64,000 bases of DNA from Alicyclobacillus fastidiosus. Lineage in GTDB: Bacteria > Bacillota > Bacilli > Alicyclobacillales > Alicyclobacillaceae. Under the pieces are notes generated by a model that was not told the DNA's origin, ran no database searches, and saw only the letters and a program-made list of their open reading frames with translations. Both the position numbers and the translations under genes were made by a program. Below, piece by piece: positions 53,618 to 62,737 of the stretch (the first letter of the stretch is position 1; the number at the start of each line of letters is the position of its first letter). The DNA is taken from positions 2,356,001 through 2,420,000 of the forward strand of contig NZ_CP104067.1 in NCBI RefSeq assembly GCF_026651875.1, read 5' to 3'.

Positions 53618-54034
53618 ATGGCTAACACGTGCAATCTCTTTATCAGTCACGCTTGGTCTTATGGGGATCAATACAAAGGATTGGTAAAACTGTTGGACGC
53701 AGCGGAGGGCTTCACTTATAGTAACTACTCTGTACCAAAAGATGACCCAGTACATGATGCAAAGAATGAGCGAGAGCTATACGATGCAATCAAGAAGCAA
53801 ATGAGTTACAGTCATGTGGTGGTTATTCTTGCGGGTGTATACTCAACGTATAGCAAATGGATTAACAAAGAGATTTACATTGCTCAGAAAGAGTTCTCAA
53901 CTCGAAAGCCTATTCTAGCAATCGAACCTTGGGGATCTGAACGTACTTCCCAGGTTGTTAAGAACGCTGCAGACAAAATTGTTAAATGGAATACCAACTC
54001 CATTGTTTCGGCTATCAAAGAACTGAAAAAATAA
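53618..54034 (+). CDS. TIR-like (DUF1863/ThsB-type) protein 1
   Basis: The 138-residue single-domain protein begins TCNLFISHAWSYGDQYKGLV, a TIR-like fold start, and has the WINKEIYIA stretch whose glutamate (about residue 85) matches the catalytic Glu position of NAD-processing TIR proteins. In Thoeris defence, ThsB proteins of this size sense infection and make a cyclic ADP-ribose-type signal. It opens a four-gene operon. The ATG at 53618 has GGGG eight bases upstream; a GTG nine bases earlier is possible. The Thoeris comparison is by fold and size, not proven function. Confidence 0.8.
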   Translation: MANTCNLFISHAWSYGDQYKGLVKLLDAAEGFTYSNYSVPKDDPVHDAKNERELYDAIKKQMSYSHVVVILAGVYSTYSKWINKEIYIAQKEFSTRKPILAIEPWGSERTSQVVKNAADKIVKWNTNSIVSAIKELKK

Positions 54035-54042
54035 GTCAAAGG

Positions 54043-54063
54043 CGCGCCCTCTTAATGGGCGCG
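54043..54063 (+). terminator. Hairpin between the first TIR gene and the SLATT gene
   Basis: CGCGCCC and GGGCGCG pair over a seven-base loop in the 84-base gap. There is no T-run, so it may trim or balance expression within the operon rather than stop it. Confidence 0.45.
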
Positions 54064-54118
54064 TCACTTCGTTAAAGATTAATTTCGAATCCAAAATTTT
54101 TTTACAAAAGGATATGTC

Positions 54119-54580
54119 ATGGACGAACAAAATTACCTCTCCGAGCGTGTAGACCACCAGATACAATGGTTCGATGATAAGTCCAAGTTCAACCAACGAT
54201 GGTACAAGGGGCTAAAGTTAAGCCAAATCATCTTTTCTGCCTTAATTCCATTACTGGTTGGATTTGTTAGCGATTTCGTTTGGATAAAGGTCCTTGTAGG
54301 GAGTCTCGGGGTACTCGTTGCGATAGTAACTGGATTTATGGAGGTTTTTGGATTCCACGAAAACTGGATTCATTATCGCCAGTCCGCAGAACGTTTATAT
54401 CGTGAGAAATATCTCTTTTTGACTAAGTGTTCCCCATATCAAGAAGGGGATGCATTTAAACGTTTTGTGACTGCTGTTGAAGGGGGGTGTCCCAGGAGAA
54501 CCATGATTGGGAACAACGAAATAAGAACGGAAATAAGACTACCAGCGGCAAGAGCACAAATGGAGATCATTAATGGGTAG
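54119..54580 (+). CDS. Two-TM SLATT/DUF4231-like membrane protein, candidate effector
   Basis: The 153-residue protein has a polar N-terminus, two membrane helices (about residues 33-51, LSQIIFSALIPLLVGFV, and 54-75, VWIKVLVGSLGVLVAIVTG), then the SLATT-type cytosolic helix WIHYRQSAERLYREKYLFL. SLATT proteins are predicted pore-forming effectors in nucleotide-signal-driven defence systems. Its place between two TIR-like genes suggests that it acts as the effector of their signal. The ATG has AAAGGA upstream. The effector role is inferred. Confidence 0.8.
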   Translation: MDEQNYLSERVDHQIQWFDDKSKFNQRWYKGLKLSQIIFSALIPLLVGFVSDFVWIKVLVGSLGVLVAIVTGFMEVFGFHENWIHYRQSAERLYREKYLFLTKCSPYQEGDAFKRFVTAVEGGCPRRTMIGNNEIRTEIRLPAARAQMEIING

Positions 54581-54591
54581 GGGGCTAACAA

Positions 54592-55068
54592 ATGGGGAGA
54601 ACTCGCGTCTTTGTGGGATTTAGTAGCACTGATATTAGAGAATACAATCTCATGAAAGCTTGGAAAGAGAATAACAAAATTGATTTTGATTTTACGGATT
54701 GCCAATTACACAAAGAACTGAACTCCGAAAATGAAGCTTACATTAAGCGCAAATGTCGCGAAAGAATCGATATGGCTGGCACATTTATTCAATTAATCGG
54801 GGAAGACACTCGTTACAAGTATAAGTACGTACGTTGGGAAGCAGAGGTTGCGCGTGAAAAAGGGTGCCGAATCATTGGTGTCAACTTAAACGGGACAAGG
54901 AACTACGACCCAGAGAGATGCCCTAAAATCATTCGCGATATTGGAGCAGTATTCGTTTCATATTCTCCAGCAATAATTTCCTATGCGTTAAATAACTTCA
55001 AACATTCTCATGATACGGGCAATCGTATATACCCACCTGAAGTCTACAGAAATTTGGGATACCGATAA
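54592..55068 (+). CDS. TIR-like (ThsB-type) protein 2
   Basis: This 158-residue TIR-like protein starts RVFVGFSSTDIREYNLMKAW, a ThsB-like start, followed by IQLIGEDTR and YVRWEAEVAREKGCRIIGVN, where the glutamate (about residue 83) aligns with the W/R-x-E catalytic position known in ThsB proteins. It lies 11 bases after the SLATT gene. Systems with several ThsB paralogues, each tuned to different phage triggers, are known. The two here share little beyond the fold, supporting different sensing roles. Confidence 0.82.
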   Translation: MGRTRVFVGFSSTDIREYNLMKAWKENNKIDFDFTDCQLHKELNSENEAYIKRKCRERIDMAGTFIQLIGEDTRYKYKYVRWEAEVAREKGCRIIGVNLNGTRNYDPERCPKIIRDIGAVFVSYSPAIISYALNNFKHSHDTGNRIYPPEVYRNLGYR

Positions 55069-55085
55069 GGAGCGGGGGGAGTCAG

Positions 55086-56327
55086 ATGAGTGACAAGAAG
55101 CGTATTTGCTTTGTCATCATGGGGTACGGCACCAAGACCGATTACAGTACGGCTCGCACTTTAGATTTGGACAAGACCTATCGGAACATTATTAAACCTG
55201 CAGCCGAAGCAGCAGGTCTCAAATGTGTACGAGCAGATGATATTCGTCACTCTGGAATAATTGATGTACCAATGTACCAATACATACTGAGCGCGGATGT
55301 GGTCATAGCGGATTTATCAACTTACAATCCGAATGCCCTGTACGAATTAGGGGTCAGGCATGCGTTACAACCGCATACAACAATCACCATATCCGAAAAG
55401 GACTTGAAATACCCGTTTGACGTAGAGCACACCGTTATACGGAAATACGAACATTTAGGCAAGGGTATCGACTTTGAAGAAGTTGAGCGTTTTCGACAGG
55501 AGTTAATCGATACCATTAACGAGATATTGCACAATCCGCAAGTTGACAGTCCTGTTTACACGTACTTGCAGGGATTGCAGCCACCAGTTTTCCAGCCTGA
55601 TTGGTCTCAAGCTATTGAAGCAAGCGACAATGATAGATCGCTCAGTCAGATTGTTGCTGCTGCGCAACAAGCCCTCGATAGCGATGAGTTTGAAACTGCA
55701 AAGGTGCTATTCACTTTAGCTCACTCCATCGACAAAAAGAATGTCTATGTAGTTCAAAAACTGTGTTTAGCTACTTATAAAAGCAAAAAGCCAGATCATA
55801 TTTCAGCATTGACCGAGGCTCTCTCGATTTTGGACCAAGTCGGACCTGATACGACTACTGACCCCGAAACACTTGGGCTTTCCGGCGCAATATATAAACG
55901 CTTGTGGGAAGAAACCATTGAACGCACGCATTTAGACAAGTCCGTTGAGTACTATGAGCGGGGATTTTATATCAAACGCGATTATTACAACGGCATCAAT
56001 TTTGCCTATTTGCTCAATGTTCGTGGAAATATCAGCGGCGACCAGAATGAGGCGATTGCAGATTATGTTTTGGCAAGCAGAGTTCGCAAACAGGTGGTTC
56101 GCATTTGTGAAAAAATGATGGAAGCAGTGGATTTTGAGAAACGTGATGACCGATATTGGATCTTGGCTACAATGGAAGAAGCATTGTTTGGATTGGGTGA
56201 ATTGGACAGGTATAAAGAAATCAAAAAACGTGCGCAGAGTTCGGCAAAGGAAAACTGGGAACGAAAAACTACTGAAGAACAAATCCACAAGCTTGGACTC
56301 TTGATTAATGCTCATCCACTACATTGA
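55086..56327 (+). CDS. Nucleoside deoxyribosyltransferase-like/TIR-like domain fused to a helical-repeat (TPR/TRAFs-binding-like) region
   Basis: The N-terminal ~150 residues start RICFVIMGYGTKTDY and contain VIADLSTYNPNALYELGVRH; the glutamate of ALYELG (about residue 87) is the signature acid of the deoxyribosyltransferase/TIR-related fold. Residues ~190-410 are helical pairs resembling TPRs, as in TRAFs-binding-domain proteins (QIVAAAQQALDSDEFETAK, LSGAIYKRLWEET, NGINFAYLLNVRGNIS). Such fusions occur in predicted nucleotide-signalling and defence loci. It starts 17 bases after TIR gene 2 with GGAGCGGGGGG upstream. It may make or break a nucleotide signal or act as a scaffold; no partner is proven. 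Confidence 0.78.
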   Translation: MSDKKRICFVIMGYGTKTDYSTARTLDLDKTYRNIIKPAAEAAGLKCVRADDIRHSGIIDVPMYQYILSADVVIADLSTYNPNALYELGVRHALQPHTTITISEKDLKYPFDVEHTVIRKYEHLGKGIDFEEVERFRQELIDTINEILHNPQVDSPVYTYLQGLQPPVFQPDWSQAIEASDNDRSLSQIVAAAQQALDSDEFETAKVLFTLAHSIDKKNVYVVQKLCLATYKSKKPDHISALTEALSILDQVGPDTTTDPETLGLSGAIYKRLWEETIERTHLDKSVEYYERGFYIKRDYYNGINFAYLLNVRGNISGDQNEAIADYVLASRVRKQVVRICEKMMEAVDFEKRDDRYWILATMEEALFGLGELDRYKEIKKRAQSSAKENWERKTTEEQIHKLGLLINAHPLH

Positions 56328-56369
56328 AGGTTTGATCACTCAATGTAAAAAATTCAATCTTGAAACTGA

Positions 56370-56402
56370 AGCAAGCTTGTACTGACGCGGTACAAGCTTG
56401 CT
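56370..56402 (+). terminator. Terminator hairpin of the TIR-SLATT operon
   Basis: AGCAAGCTTGTAC and GTACAAGCTTGCT form a perfect 13-bp stem with a seven-base loop, about 40 bases after the last gene. The T-run is weak. It separates the module from the restriction operon. Confidence 0.65.
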
Positions 56403-56469
56403 ATCGTTACCTGTGTTAATCGCTTAAGAATATGCAATTATAATTAGGATAACTTCCACCAAGTATATC

Positions 56470-56497
56470 TTTTCACATAAAGTAAACCTGTTAAAAT
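56470..56497 (+). promoter_or_regulatory. Weak promoter for the type I restriction operon
   Basis: TTTTCA (56470-56475) and TAAAAT (56492-56497) are 16 bases apart, 23 bases before hsdM. Confidence 0.4.
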
Positions 56498-56520
56498 AAA
56501 GGGCAGCGTAATTATAGAAG

Positions 56521-58038
56521 ATGACTAGGAGCGGGACAACATTGGCAAGCGAAAAACTGGTTTCAAGTATTGAGGATAAATTGTGGGCAGCAGCGGATAA
56601 ACTTCGCGGTAGTATTGACGCGTCCAAATATAAAAACATCGTTCTCGGAATCATTTTCTTAAAATATATTTCCGACCGATTTGAAAAGCGATATCAGGAA
56701 CTCATTGCGGAAGGCGATGGGTTTGAAAACGATAGAGACGAATACGAGCGTTTCAATGTATTTTACGTCCCAGAAAAAGCGCGATGGGAATTTATTGTAC
56801 AAAATGCTACAAAGCCAAGCATCGGACAGATCATCGACGAGGCGTTCATTGCAATTGAAAAGGAAAACAAGAACCTCGCAGGTGTACTTCCTAAGATTTA
56901 TTCGGGTACTGACATCGACCAACGTAGAGTCGGTGAAGTGGTACTTGTTTTTGAAAACGCCGATACCTCATTAATTGAAGAAGACGCACTTGGTCGCGTT
57001 TACGAATATTTTCTTGGCAAGTTCGCGTTCATGTTAGGCGCTGGTGGTGGCGAGTATTATACGCCTAGCGGAGTTGTAAAACTTCTCGTTGAAATGATTG
57101 AACCATTCGAAGGAACCATTTATGACCCTTGCTGCGGTTCTGGGGGCATGTTTGTCCAAGCAAACAAATTCGTCAAGGCACATGGCGGAAACAGCTTCGA
57201 ATTGTCCATATATGGTCAAGAACTGAACGCAGAAACAAGAAGATTGGCGACGATGAACCTAGCCATACGAGGGATAGAAGCAAATCTCGGTCAAACCCAT
57301 GAAGATACGTTCCACGCAGACCAATTCAAAGATGAAAAATTTGATTATATCTTGGCGAATCCACCGTTTAACATCAGCGATTGGGGGCAAGAAAGCCTAG
57401 TCTCGGACCTTCGTTGGAAATGGGGTGTTCCAACGAAGAACAATGCAAACTACGCATGGCTTTCGCATATGCTCTCGAAATTGAAACCTTCTAAGGGTGT
57501 CGCAGGGATTGTCCTAGCCAATGGATCTTTGTCTTCTCAGGTAACAGGTGAAGGCAATATTCGATCTCAATTTATCGACGAAGATCTGGTTGACTGTATC
57601 GTCGCATTGCCGGACAAGCTTTTCTATACGACAGGAATATCCGTATGTTTGTGGTTTTTACGGCGTGGAAAAAAACGTCGTAATGAGGTGCTCTTTATCG
57701 ATGCTCGTGACTTGGGAGACATGGTAGATAGGAAGTTAAGAGAGCTAACAGATGAAAATATTTCAGTAATTGCAAGCACATATCATAAATGGTTGGAAAA
57801 TGATGGATTTCAAGATGTGGTCGGATTTTGCAAGTCGGCATCCACTTCGGAAATCCAAAAGCATGAGTACGTATTGACGCCAGGTAGGTATGTTGGTGTC
57901 AAAGAAATCACGGATGAAGAACCGTTTGCAGAGAAGATGCCGAAGTTAGTCGCAGAACTATCAAATTTGATGAAAAATTCCTCCCTACTTGACGAGAAAA
58001 TCAAGAAAAGTTTGGGGGCGATTGGGTATGAGTTTTGA
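56521..58038 (+). CDS. hsdM: Type I restriction-modification system, methyltransferase subunit
   Basis: HsdM methylates adenine N6 in the sequence chosen by HsdS. The 505-residue protein has the N-terminal HsdM helical domain (KLWAAADKLRGSIDASKYK, GIIFLKYISDRFE), SAM motif I DPCCGSGGMFVQ (about residue 202) and catalytic motif IV NPPFNISDWG (about residue 280). The ATG at 56521 is the first start; a TTG at 56542 has AGGAG ten bases upstream and may be the real one. Its end overlaps hsdS by 11 bases. Confidence 0.94.
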   Translation: MTRSGTTLASEKLVSSIEDKLWAAADKLRGSIDASKYKNIVLGIIFLKYISDRFEKRYQELIAEGDGFENDRDEYERFNVFYVPEKARWEFIVQNATKPSIGQIIDEAFIAIEKENKNLAGVLPKIYSGTDIDQRRVGEVVLVFENADTSLIEEDALGRVYEYFLGKFAFMLGAGGGEYYTPSGVVKLLVEMIEPFEGTIYDPCCGSGGMFVQANKFVKAHGGNSFELSIYGQELNAETRRLATMNLAIRGIEANLGQTHEDTFHADQFKDEKFDYILANPPFNISDWGQESLVSDLRWKWGVPTKNNANYAWLSHMLSKLKPSKGVAGIVLANGSLSSQVTGEGNIRSQFIDEDLVDCIVALPDKLFYTTGISVCLWFLRRGKKRRNEVLFIDARDLGDMVDRKLRELTDENISVIASTYHKWLENDGFQDVVGFCKSASTSEIQKHEYVLTPGRYVGVKEITDEEPFAEKMPKLVAELSNLMKNSSLLDEKIKKSLGAIGYEF

Positions 58039-59314
58039 TATTGAGACGGCTGACTATATTAAGTTAGATGAAGTAACAAATGTGTACGATTCTTTACATC
58101 AGACTCCGACATATTCAGAAACAGGAATTCCAATGATAAGAGTAACTGATATTAAAGATGGCATGCTCGATTTAAGTCAAACATTAAAGGTTGAAGTGGA
58201 TGTCTATAAAGAGTTTACAAAAAAGTACAGACCTCAAATGGGTGATATCGTTGTAAGCCGTGTTGGAAGTTACGGTAAATTTAGCTTCGTTAATACCAAT
58301 TCACCTTTTTGTCTGGGGCAAAACACAGCAATCATAAATCCAACAAATATTGATAATCGTTATTTGTACTACTGCCTAATATCAAATGTGGTAAAAAACC
58401 AAATTGAACAAAATGTAGTTGGATCAACCCAGAAGACATTAAGTTTGAAAAGTATAAAGGCATTAGAAATACCCAACAAAAAATTGGATGTTCAAAAGAA
58501 AATTGCATCTATCCTTTCTTCGCTCGATGACAAAATTGAAGTTAACACACGCATGAATAAAGTGTTGGAACAAATAGCTCAGATAATTTTTAAGCAATGG
58601 TTTGTTGATTTTGAGTTTCCGAACGAGAATGGACAACGTTATAAGTCAAGTGGTGGAGAGATGGTATGGTGTTCAGAGCTGGATAAAGATATACCTAAAG
58701 GATGGTCAAATGGGACAGTCGAGGATTTAGGTATGGTTGTTGGAGGGGGAACTCCATCAAAGGACAATGATGAGTTTTTTACTACAAAAGGTATACCCTG
58801 GATTACACCTAGAGATTTATCTACTAATAAAAATAAATACATTTATAGAGGATCGACGGATATAACAGAATTAGGTTTAAAAAACAGCTCTGCTACTCTA
58901 ATGCCAGAGGGGACTGTTTTATTTAGCTCTAGAGCACCCATTGGTTATACAGCTATCGCCGCGTGTCCGGTGACCACAAACCAGGGTTTTAAATCAATTG
59001 TTCCAAAATCAAACATACCTACAGAGTTTGTTTATAATTTCCTGAAAGAAAACCTGGAATTGATTGAAAGCATGGCTTCTGGATCGACTTTTAAAGAAGT
59101 ATCTGGTGGCGTATTGAAACGTGTTAAGGCAATTATACCAAATGATGAAATATTGGAAAAATTTAAAGCGCTGGTAACTCCATTAGGGGATAAAATCAAG
59201 CACAATGAAAGAGAAATTGTGGCTCTTGGCAATTTACGAGACACTCTACTTTCCAAATTAATGTCGGGAGAAATCGATGTTTCAACCGTAGAACATGAAC
59301 TGGCGGTGATGTGA
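58028..59314 (+). CDS. hsdS: Type I restriction-modification system, specificity subunit
   Basis: HsdS sets the DNA target. The ~428-residue protein has two target-recognition domains (first ending about residue 170, second about 225-390) and two conserved helical spacers: KLDVQKKIASILSSLDDKIEVN and the closing GNLRDTLLSKLMSGEIDVS. The ATG at 58028 overlaps the hsdM end, typical of the operon. The two recognition domains differ in sequence, so the target is likely an asymmetric bipartite site. Confidence 0.93.
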   Translation: MSFDIETADYIKLDEVTNVYDSLHQTPTYSETGIPMIRVTDIKDGMLDLSQTLKVEVDVYKEFTKKYRPQMGDIVVSRVGSYGKFSFVNTNSPFCLGQNTAIINPTNIDNRYLYYCLISNVVKNQIEQNVVGSTQKTLSLKSIKALEIPNKKLDVQKKIASILSSLDDKIEVNTRMNKVLEQIAQIIFKQWFVDFEFPNENGQRYKSSGGEMVWCSELDKDIPKGWSNGTVEDLGMVVGGGTPSKDNDEFFTTKGIPWITPRDLSTNKNKYIYRGSTDITELGLKNSSATLMPEGTVLFSSRAPIGYTAIAACPVTTNQGFKSIVPKSNIPTEFVYNFLKENLELIESMASGSTFKEVSGGVLKRVKAIIPNDEILEKFKALVTPLGDKIKHNEREIVALGNLRDTLLSKLMSGEIDVSTVEHELAVM

Positions 59315-59315
59315 G

Positions 59316-62300
59316 ATGTTTACCGAAGAAAGCTTGGAGGAACTTGTCCTCGAACTTTTGAAGGACGAATTGAGTTATAAGGTGCAGAACGGCTATAACC
59401 TCGTCCGTGACTATGAAAAAGTAGTTCTGGAAGATGATTTAAGGAATGCACTGTACGAATTAAATCCAACGCTTTCTTCGGATATCATTGACGCTGCCAT
59501 TCGCCAATTGCTGTACATCGATGACGCCAGTTTAGTTGCCGCTAATTTGAGGTTTTACAAGTACCTTATTGAAGGCGTTCGCATTGAAGTGCACGGAGAA
59601 GATGTTCCCGCACGAATTGTGAAGCTCATTGATTTTGAGACGCCCGAAAACAACAAATTTAAAGCGGTTAATCAATTCACGGTCATTCACAAGAGCGAAA
59701 AACGTCCTGACGTTGTTTTGTTCGTCAATGGGTTACCTTTGGTTGTGATTGAGCTTAAATCAGCAGTTCGCGAGGAAACAACAATCAAGGACGCTTTTCT
59801 CCAAATCAAGACGTATCAAGATGTGATTAAGCCATTATTTCACTACAACGCGTTTAGTATCATCAGTGATGGTATCAATGCACGGTTTGGGTCCATTACG
59901 GCTGACTATGATCGTTATATGCAGTGGAAACAAGTCGACGAGAATTCACCGATTAAAGATGAGCCACATATTGCCCAAATCGGAACGTTAATGAAGGGAA
60001 TGCTGGATCAAAAGCGGCTCTTAGACATCATTCAAAACTTTACGTTTTTCGCGTCCGGAAAATCCAAGATTATTTCTGGGTATCATCAGTATTTCGGCAT
60101 GAACAAAGCGATTGACAGTGTTGTCAAAGCGATTGATACCGATAAAAGAGGCGGGGTTGTTTGGCATACGCAAGGGTCAGGCAAATCCTTCTCGATGGTG
60201 TTCTTGTCAGCAGGACTGATCCAGCGGTTAAATAGCCCGACAATCGTTGTCGTTACTGACCGTGTGGATTTGGACGAACAAATTTTTGAGACGTTTAGCA
60301 GTGCAACGGATTTTCTTCGCCAGGAGCCGGTTCAATCGGAATCGAAAGAAAACCTCATTGCACTCCTAGAAAACCGCTCTGCGGGCGGGATTGTCTTTAC
60401 CACCATCCAGAAATTCACGGAAGAAACGGGGCTGCTGTCCAATCGCGATGACATCGTCGTGATCGCGGATGAAGCACATCGTTCCCAGTATGGGTTGGAT
60501 GCCGATACTCAGATCGATAAGAAAACACTGGAAGCCAAGCTGGTCTACGGCTACGCCAAATATTTGCGAGATGCATTACCCAACGCCGCATTTATTGGCT
60601 TTACGGGTACGCCTATCAATCAAAATGACAAGTCCACCATTGGGGTCTTTGGCGATTTGATTGATGTATATGATATGACGCAAGCAAAGTTGGACGGTGC
60701 CACGGTTGATTTGCACTACGAAAATCGTTTGGCGAGAGTACACTTGGATGAGTCTGTCCTCGCGAAAATTGACAATGAAGTGGCGAATATTCAAAAACAG
60801 GGTCTCTCGCAAGAGAAAATCGACCGGTTGAAAAAAGATCTCATCACCATGGAAACCATCATTGGGGATGAAGACCGGCTAAACCTTGTGGTCGATGACA
60901 TCTTGAAACACTATGAGATTCGAAAAGATATGTTGAAGGGTAAAGCGATGATCGTTGCCTATTCCAGAAAAATCGCCTACCGCATGTACCAACTGATTAA
61001 GCAAAAAGCTCCGCACCTTGCGAACCATATCGGACTTGTGATGACCGAAAGCAACAAGGATGACGACGAGATGCGGGCTGTTATTGGTAACAAGCAGTAC
61101 AAGAAATCGCTTGCAAACAAGTTTAAAGATCCGAACAGCGAATTTAAAATTGCAATTGTCGTGGACATGTGGTTGACAGGCTTTGACGTGCCAAGCATGG
61201 ATACGATGTATATTGATAAAATCATGAAAGAGCATAACCTGATGCAAGCGATTGCCAGAGTTAACCGCGTGTATCAGGATAAAAAAGCTGGTTTAATTGT
61301 CGATTACATTGGGCTTGGAAAATACCTGAAAGAAGCGTTAAACACCTACACCAATCGGGACAAAAACAGCGTTCCTGAAATTGACAAAGCCAAAGAAATA
61401 CTCATGACGGAAATCGAGATATTAGAAGACATGTTTCACGGATTTGAATTCAGCGGGTATTTGAAGGCGGACCCTAAGAAACGCTTCGAGCTGATTCAAA
61501 ACGGCGTCGAACACGTGTTGAAGGAACGTGCCAAAGAAGTCTTCTTGAAGCACGTGGCGAGGCTGCAAAGTGCCTATACGATCTGTGCCACCGCTCTCGA
61601 TTATCCAATCAGGATTGAAGTCAGCTTTTTCATTGCGATAAAGTCATTCATCGTTAAAGTAGAACGGGATGGTATGCCCGATGTCGAAGCGTTTAAGAAA
61701 AAGATTACGGAAATGATTGAACAAGCGGTTATCAAGGACAGTGATGAAGTCATCACCGGACAAAAGGAAAAAAGCCTTCTGTCAGCGGAAAACCTACAAA
61801 AAATCATGGCGATGAAACGCCGAAATATCGCTGCAACGGTCTTACAGAAATTAATCGATGATAAGATTAAGTGGTTCGAAAAAACAAATTTGGTTCGCTC
61901 GGAAATGTTCTCAGTTAAATTGAAAACGATTGTTGAGAAATACAATCAGGTTCAGAATATTGATGTCCTGATCACGGAACTGATTGATTTCGCCAAAGAA
62001 ATTGAAGCAGCCATCAACGAAGGCGTAGATTTACAATTATCGCCTGAAGAACAAGCTTTTTACGATGCACTGTCCCGACCGGAATTGATAAAGGTGCATT
62101 ATAAATCGGATGTCCTGAGAGAGATGGCGAAGAAGCTGCTCGAAGTGATTCAGAAAAACAAAACACCGGATTGGTACAAGAGAAATGACGCGCGAGCCAA
62201 TATGCGGGCACTTATCAAGAGACTGTTGAAAGAGTACAAATATCCACCCGATGAGATTCCGAATGCAGCGGAACTTGTCATTAAGCAAGCTGAATTGCAG

Positions 62301-62318
62301 ATGAGGCATGCGATTTAG
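59316..62318 (+). CDS. hsdR: Type I restriction-modification system, restriction subunit
   Basis: HsdR translocates and cuts unmethylated DNA. The 1000-residue protein has the N-terminal nuclease (PDVVLFVNGLPLVVIELK, about residues 131-148), the helicase Walker A QGSGKSFSM (about 285), DEAHRSQYG (about 385), GFTGTPI motif III and the later MWLTGFDVPSMDTMY and QAIARVNRVYQDK motifs. The C-terminal helical region contacts HsdM. It starts one base after the hsdS stop. The operon appears intact. Confidence 0.95.
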   Translation: MFTEESLEELVLELLKDELSYKVQNGYNLVRDYEKVVLEDDLRNALYELNPTLSSDIIDAAIRQLLYIDDASLVAANLRFYKYLIEGVRIEVHGEDVPARIVKLIDFETPENNKFKAVNQFTVIHKSEKRPDVVLFVNGLPLVVIELKSAVREETTIKDAFLQIKTYQDVIKPLFHYNAFSIISDGINARFGSITADYDRYMQWKQVDENSPIKDEPHIAQIGTLMKGMLDQKRLLDIIQNFTFFASGKSKIISGYHQYFGMNKAIDSVVKAIDTDKRGGVVWHTQGSGKSFSMVFLSAGLIQRLNSPTIVVVTDRVDLDEQIFETFSSATDFLRQEPVQSESKENLIALLENRSAGGIVFTTIQKFTEETGLLSNRDDIVVIADEAHRSQYGLDADTQIDKKTLEAKLVYGYAKYLRDALPNAAFIGFTGTPINQNDKSTIGVFGDLIDVYDMTQAKLDGATVDLHYENRLARVHLDESVLAKIDNEVANIQKQGLSQEKIDRLKKDLITMETIIGDEDRLNLVVDDILKHYEIRKDMLKGKAMIVAYSRKIAYRMYQLIKQKAPHLANHIGLVMTESNKDDDEMRAVIGNKQYKKSLANKFKDPNSEFKIAIVVDMWLTGFDVPSMDTMYIDKIMKEHNLMQAIARVNRVYQDKKAGLIVDYIGLGKYLKEALNTYTNRDKNSVPEIDKAKEILMTEIEILEDMFHGFEFSGYLKADPKKRFELIQNGVEHVLKERAKEVFLKHVARLQSAYTICATALDYPIRIEVSFFIAIKSFIVKVERDGMPDVEAFKKKITEMIEQAVIKDSDEVITGQKEKSLLSAENLQKIMAMKRRNIAATVLQKLIDDKIKWFEKTNLVRSEMFSVKLKTIVEKYNQVQNIDVLITELIDFAKEIEAAINEGVDLQLSPEEQAFYDALSRPELIKVHYKSDVLREMAKKLLEVIQKNKTPDWYKRNDARANMRALIKRLLKEYKYPPDEIPNAAELVIKQAELQMRHAI

Positions 62319-62338
62319 AAAACCGGAGGTTTTTTACT

Positions 62339-62560
62339 ATGGCAGAGATCAAGTTCGAAATCACTCAAAATATTGGCTTTTTGTCCGAAGGTGCTAAAGG
62401 ATGGAAAAAGGAAATTAACCTCATAAGCTGGAGTGACCGTGAACCTAAGTATGACATTCGAGATTGGTCACCAGGACACGATAAAATGGGTAAAGGCATT
62501 ACGTTAACGAAGGAAGAACTCATTACCTTAAGGAATATATTAAACCAATTGAACATCTGA
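62339..62560 (+). CDS. PC4/YdbC-like single-stranded DNA-binding protein
   Basis: This 73-residue protein resembles the YdbC/PC4 family: KFEITQNIGFLSEGAKGWKKE then REPKYDIRDWSPGHDKMGKG and ITLTKEELITLRNIL. YdbC-type proteins bind single-stranded DNA as dimers through this beta-ridge. GGAGG sits close upstream and it lies 21 bases after hsdR, so it is likely an extra gene of the restriction operon. A role in handling DNA opened by HsdR translocation is a guess. Confidence 0.85.
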   Translation: MAEIKFEITQNIGFLSEGAKGWKKEINLISWSDREPKYDIRDWSPGHDKMGKGITLTKEELITLRNILNQLNI

Positions 62561-62704
62561 CCGTCATACCATGTCTTCATCATGCGACAGTGTATTCCGT
62601 GTCTTGTGTTTGCGGAATCGGGCAAACAGAGCATCGTTTTATCTGTATCGATAGGAAGATTGGACGAAATATTTGTATCGGCATTTGGAATTGTGTAGAA
62701 TTCT

Positions 62705-62737
62705 AAAACGCCAAGCGGGATCTCGCTATGGCGTTTT
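62705..62737 (+). terminator. Terminator of the restriction operon
   Basis: AAAACGCCA and TGGCGTTTT pair, continued by AGCG/CGCT with one bulged base. The stretch 62738-62963 that follows is AT-rich and shows no other gene. Confidence 0.75.
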
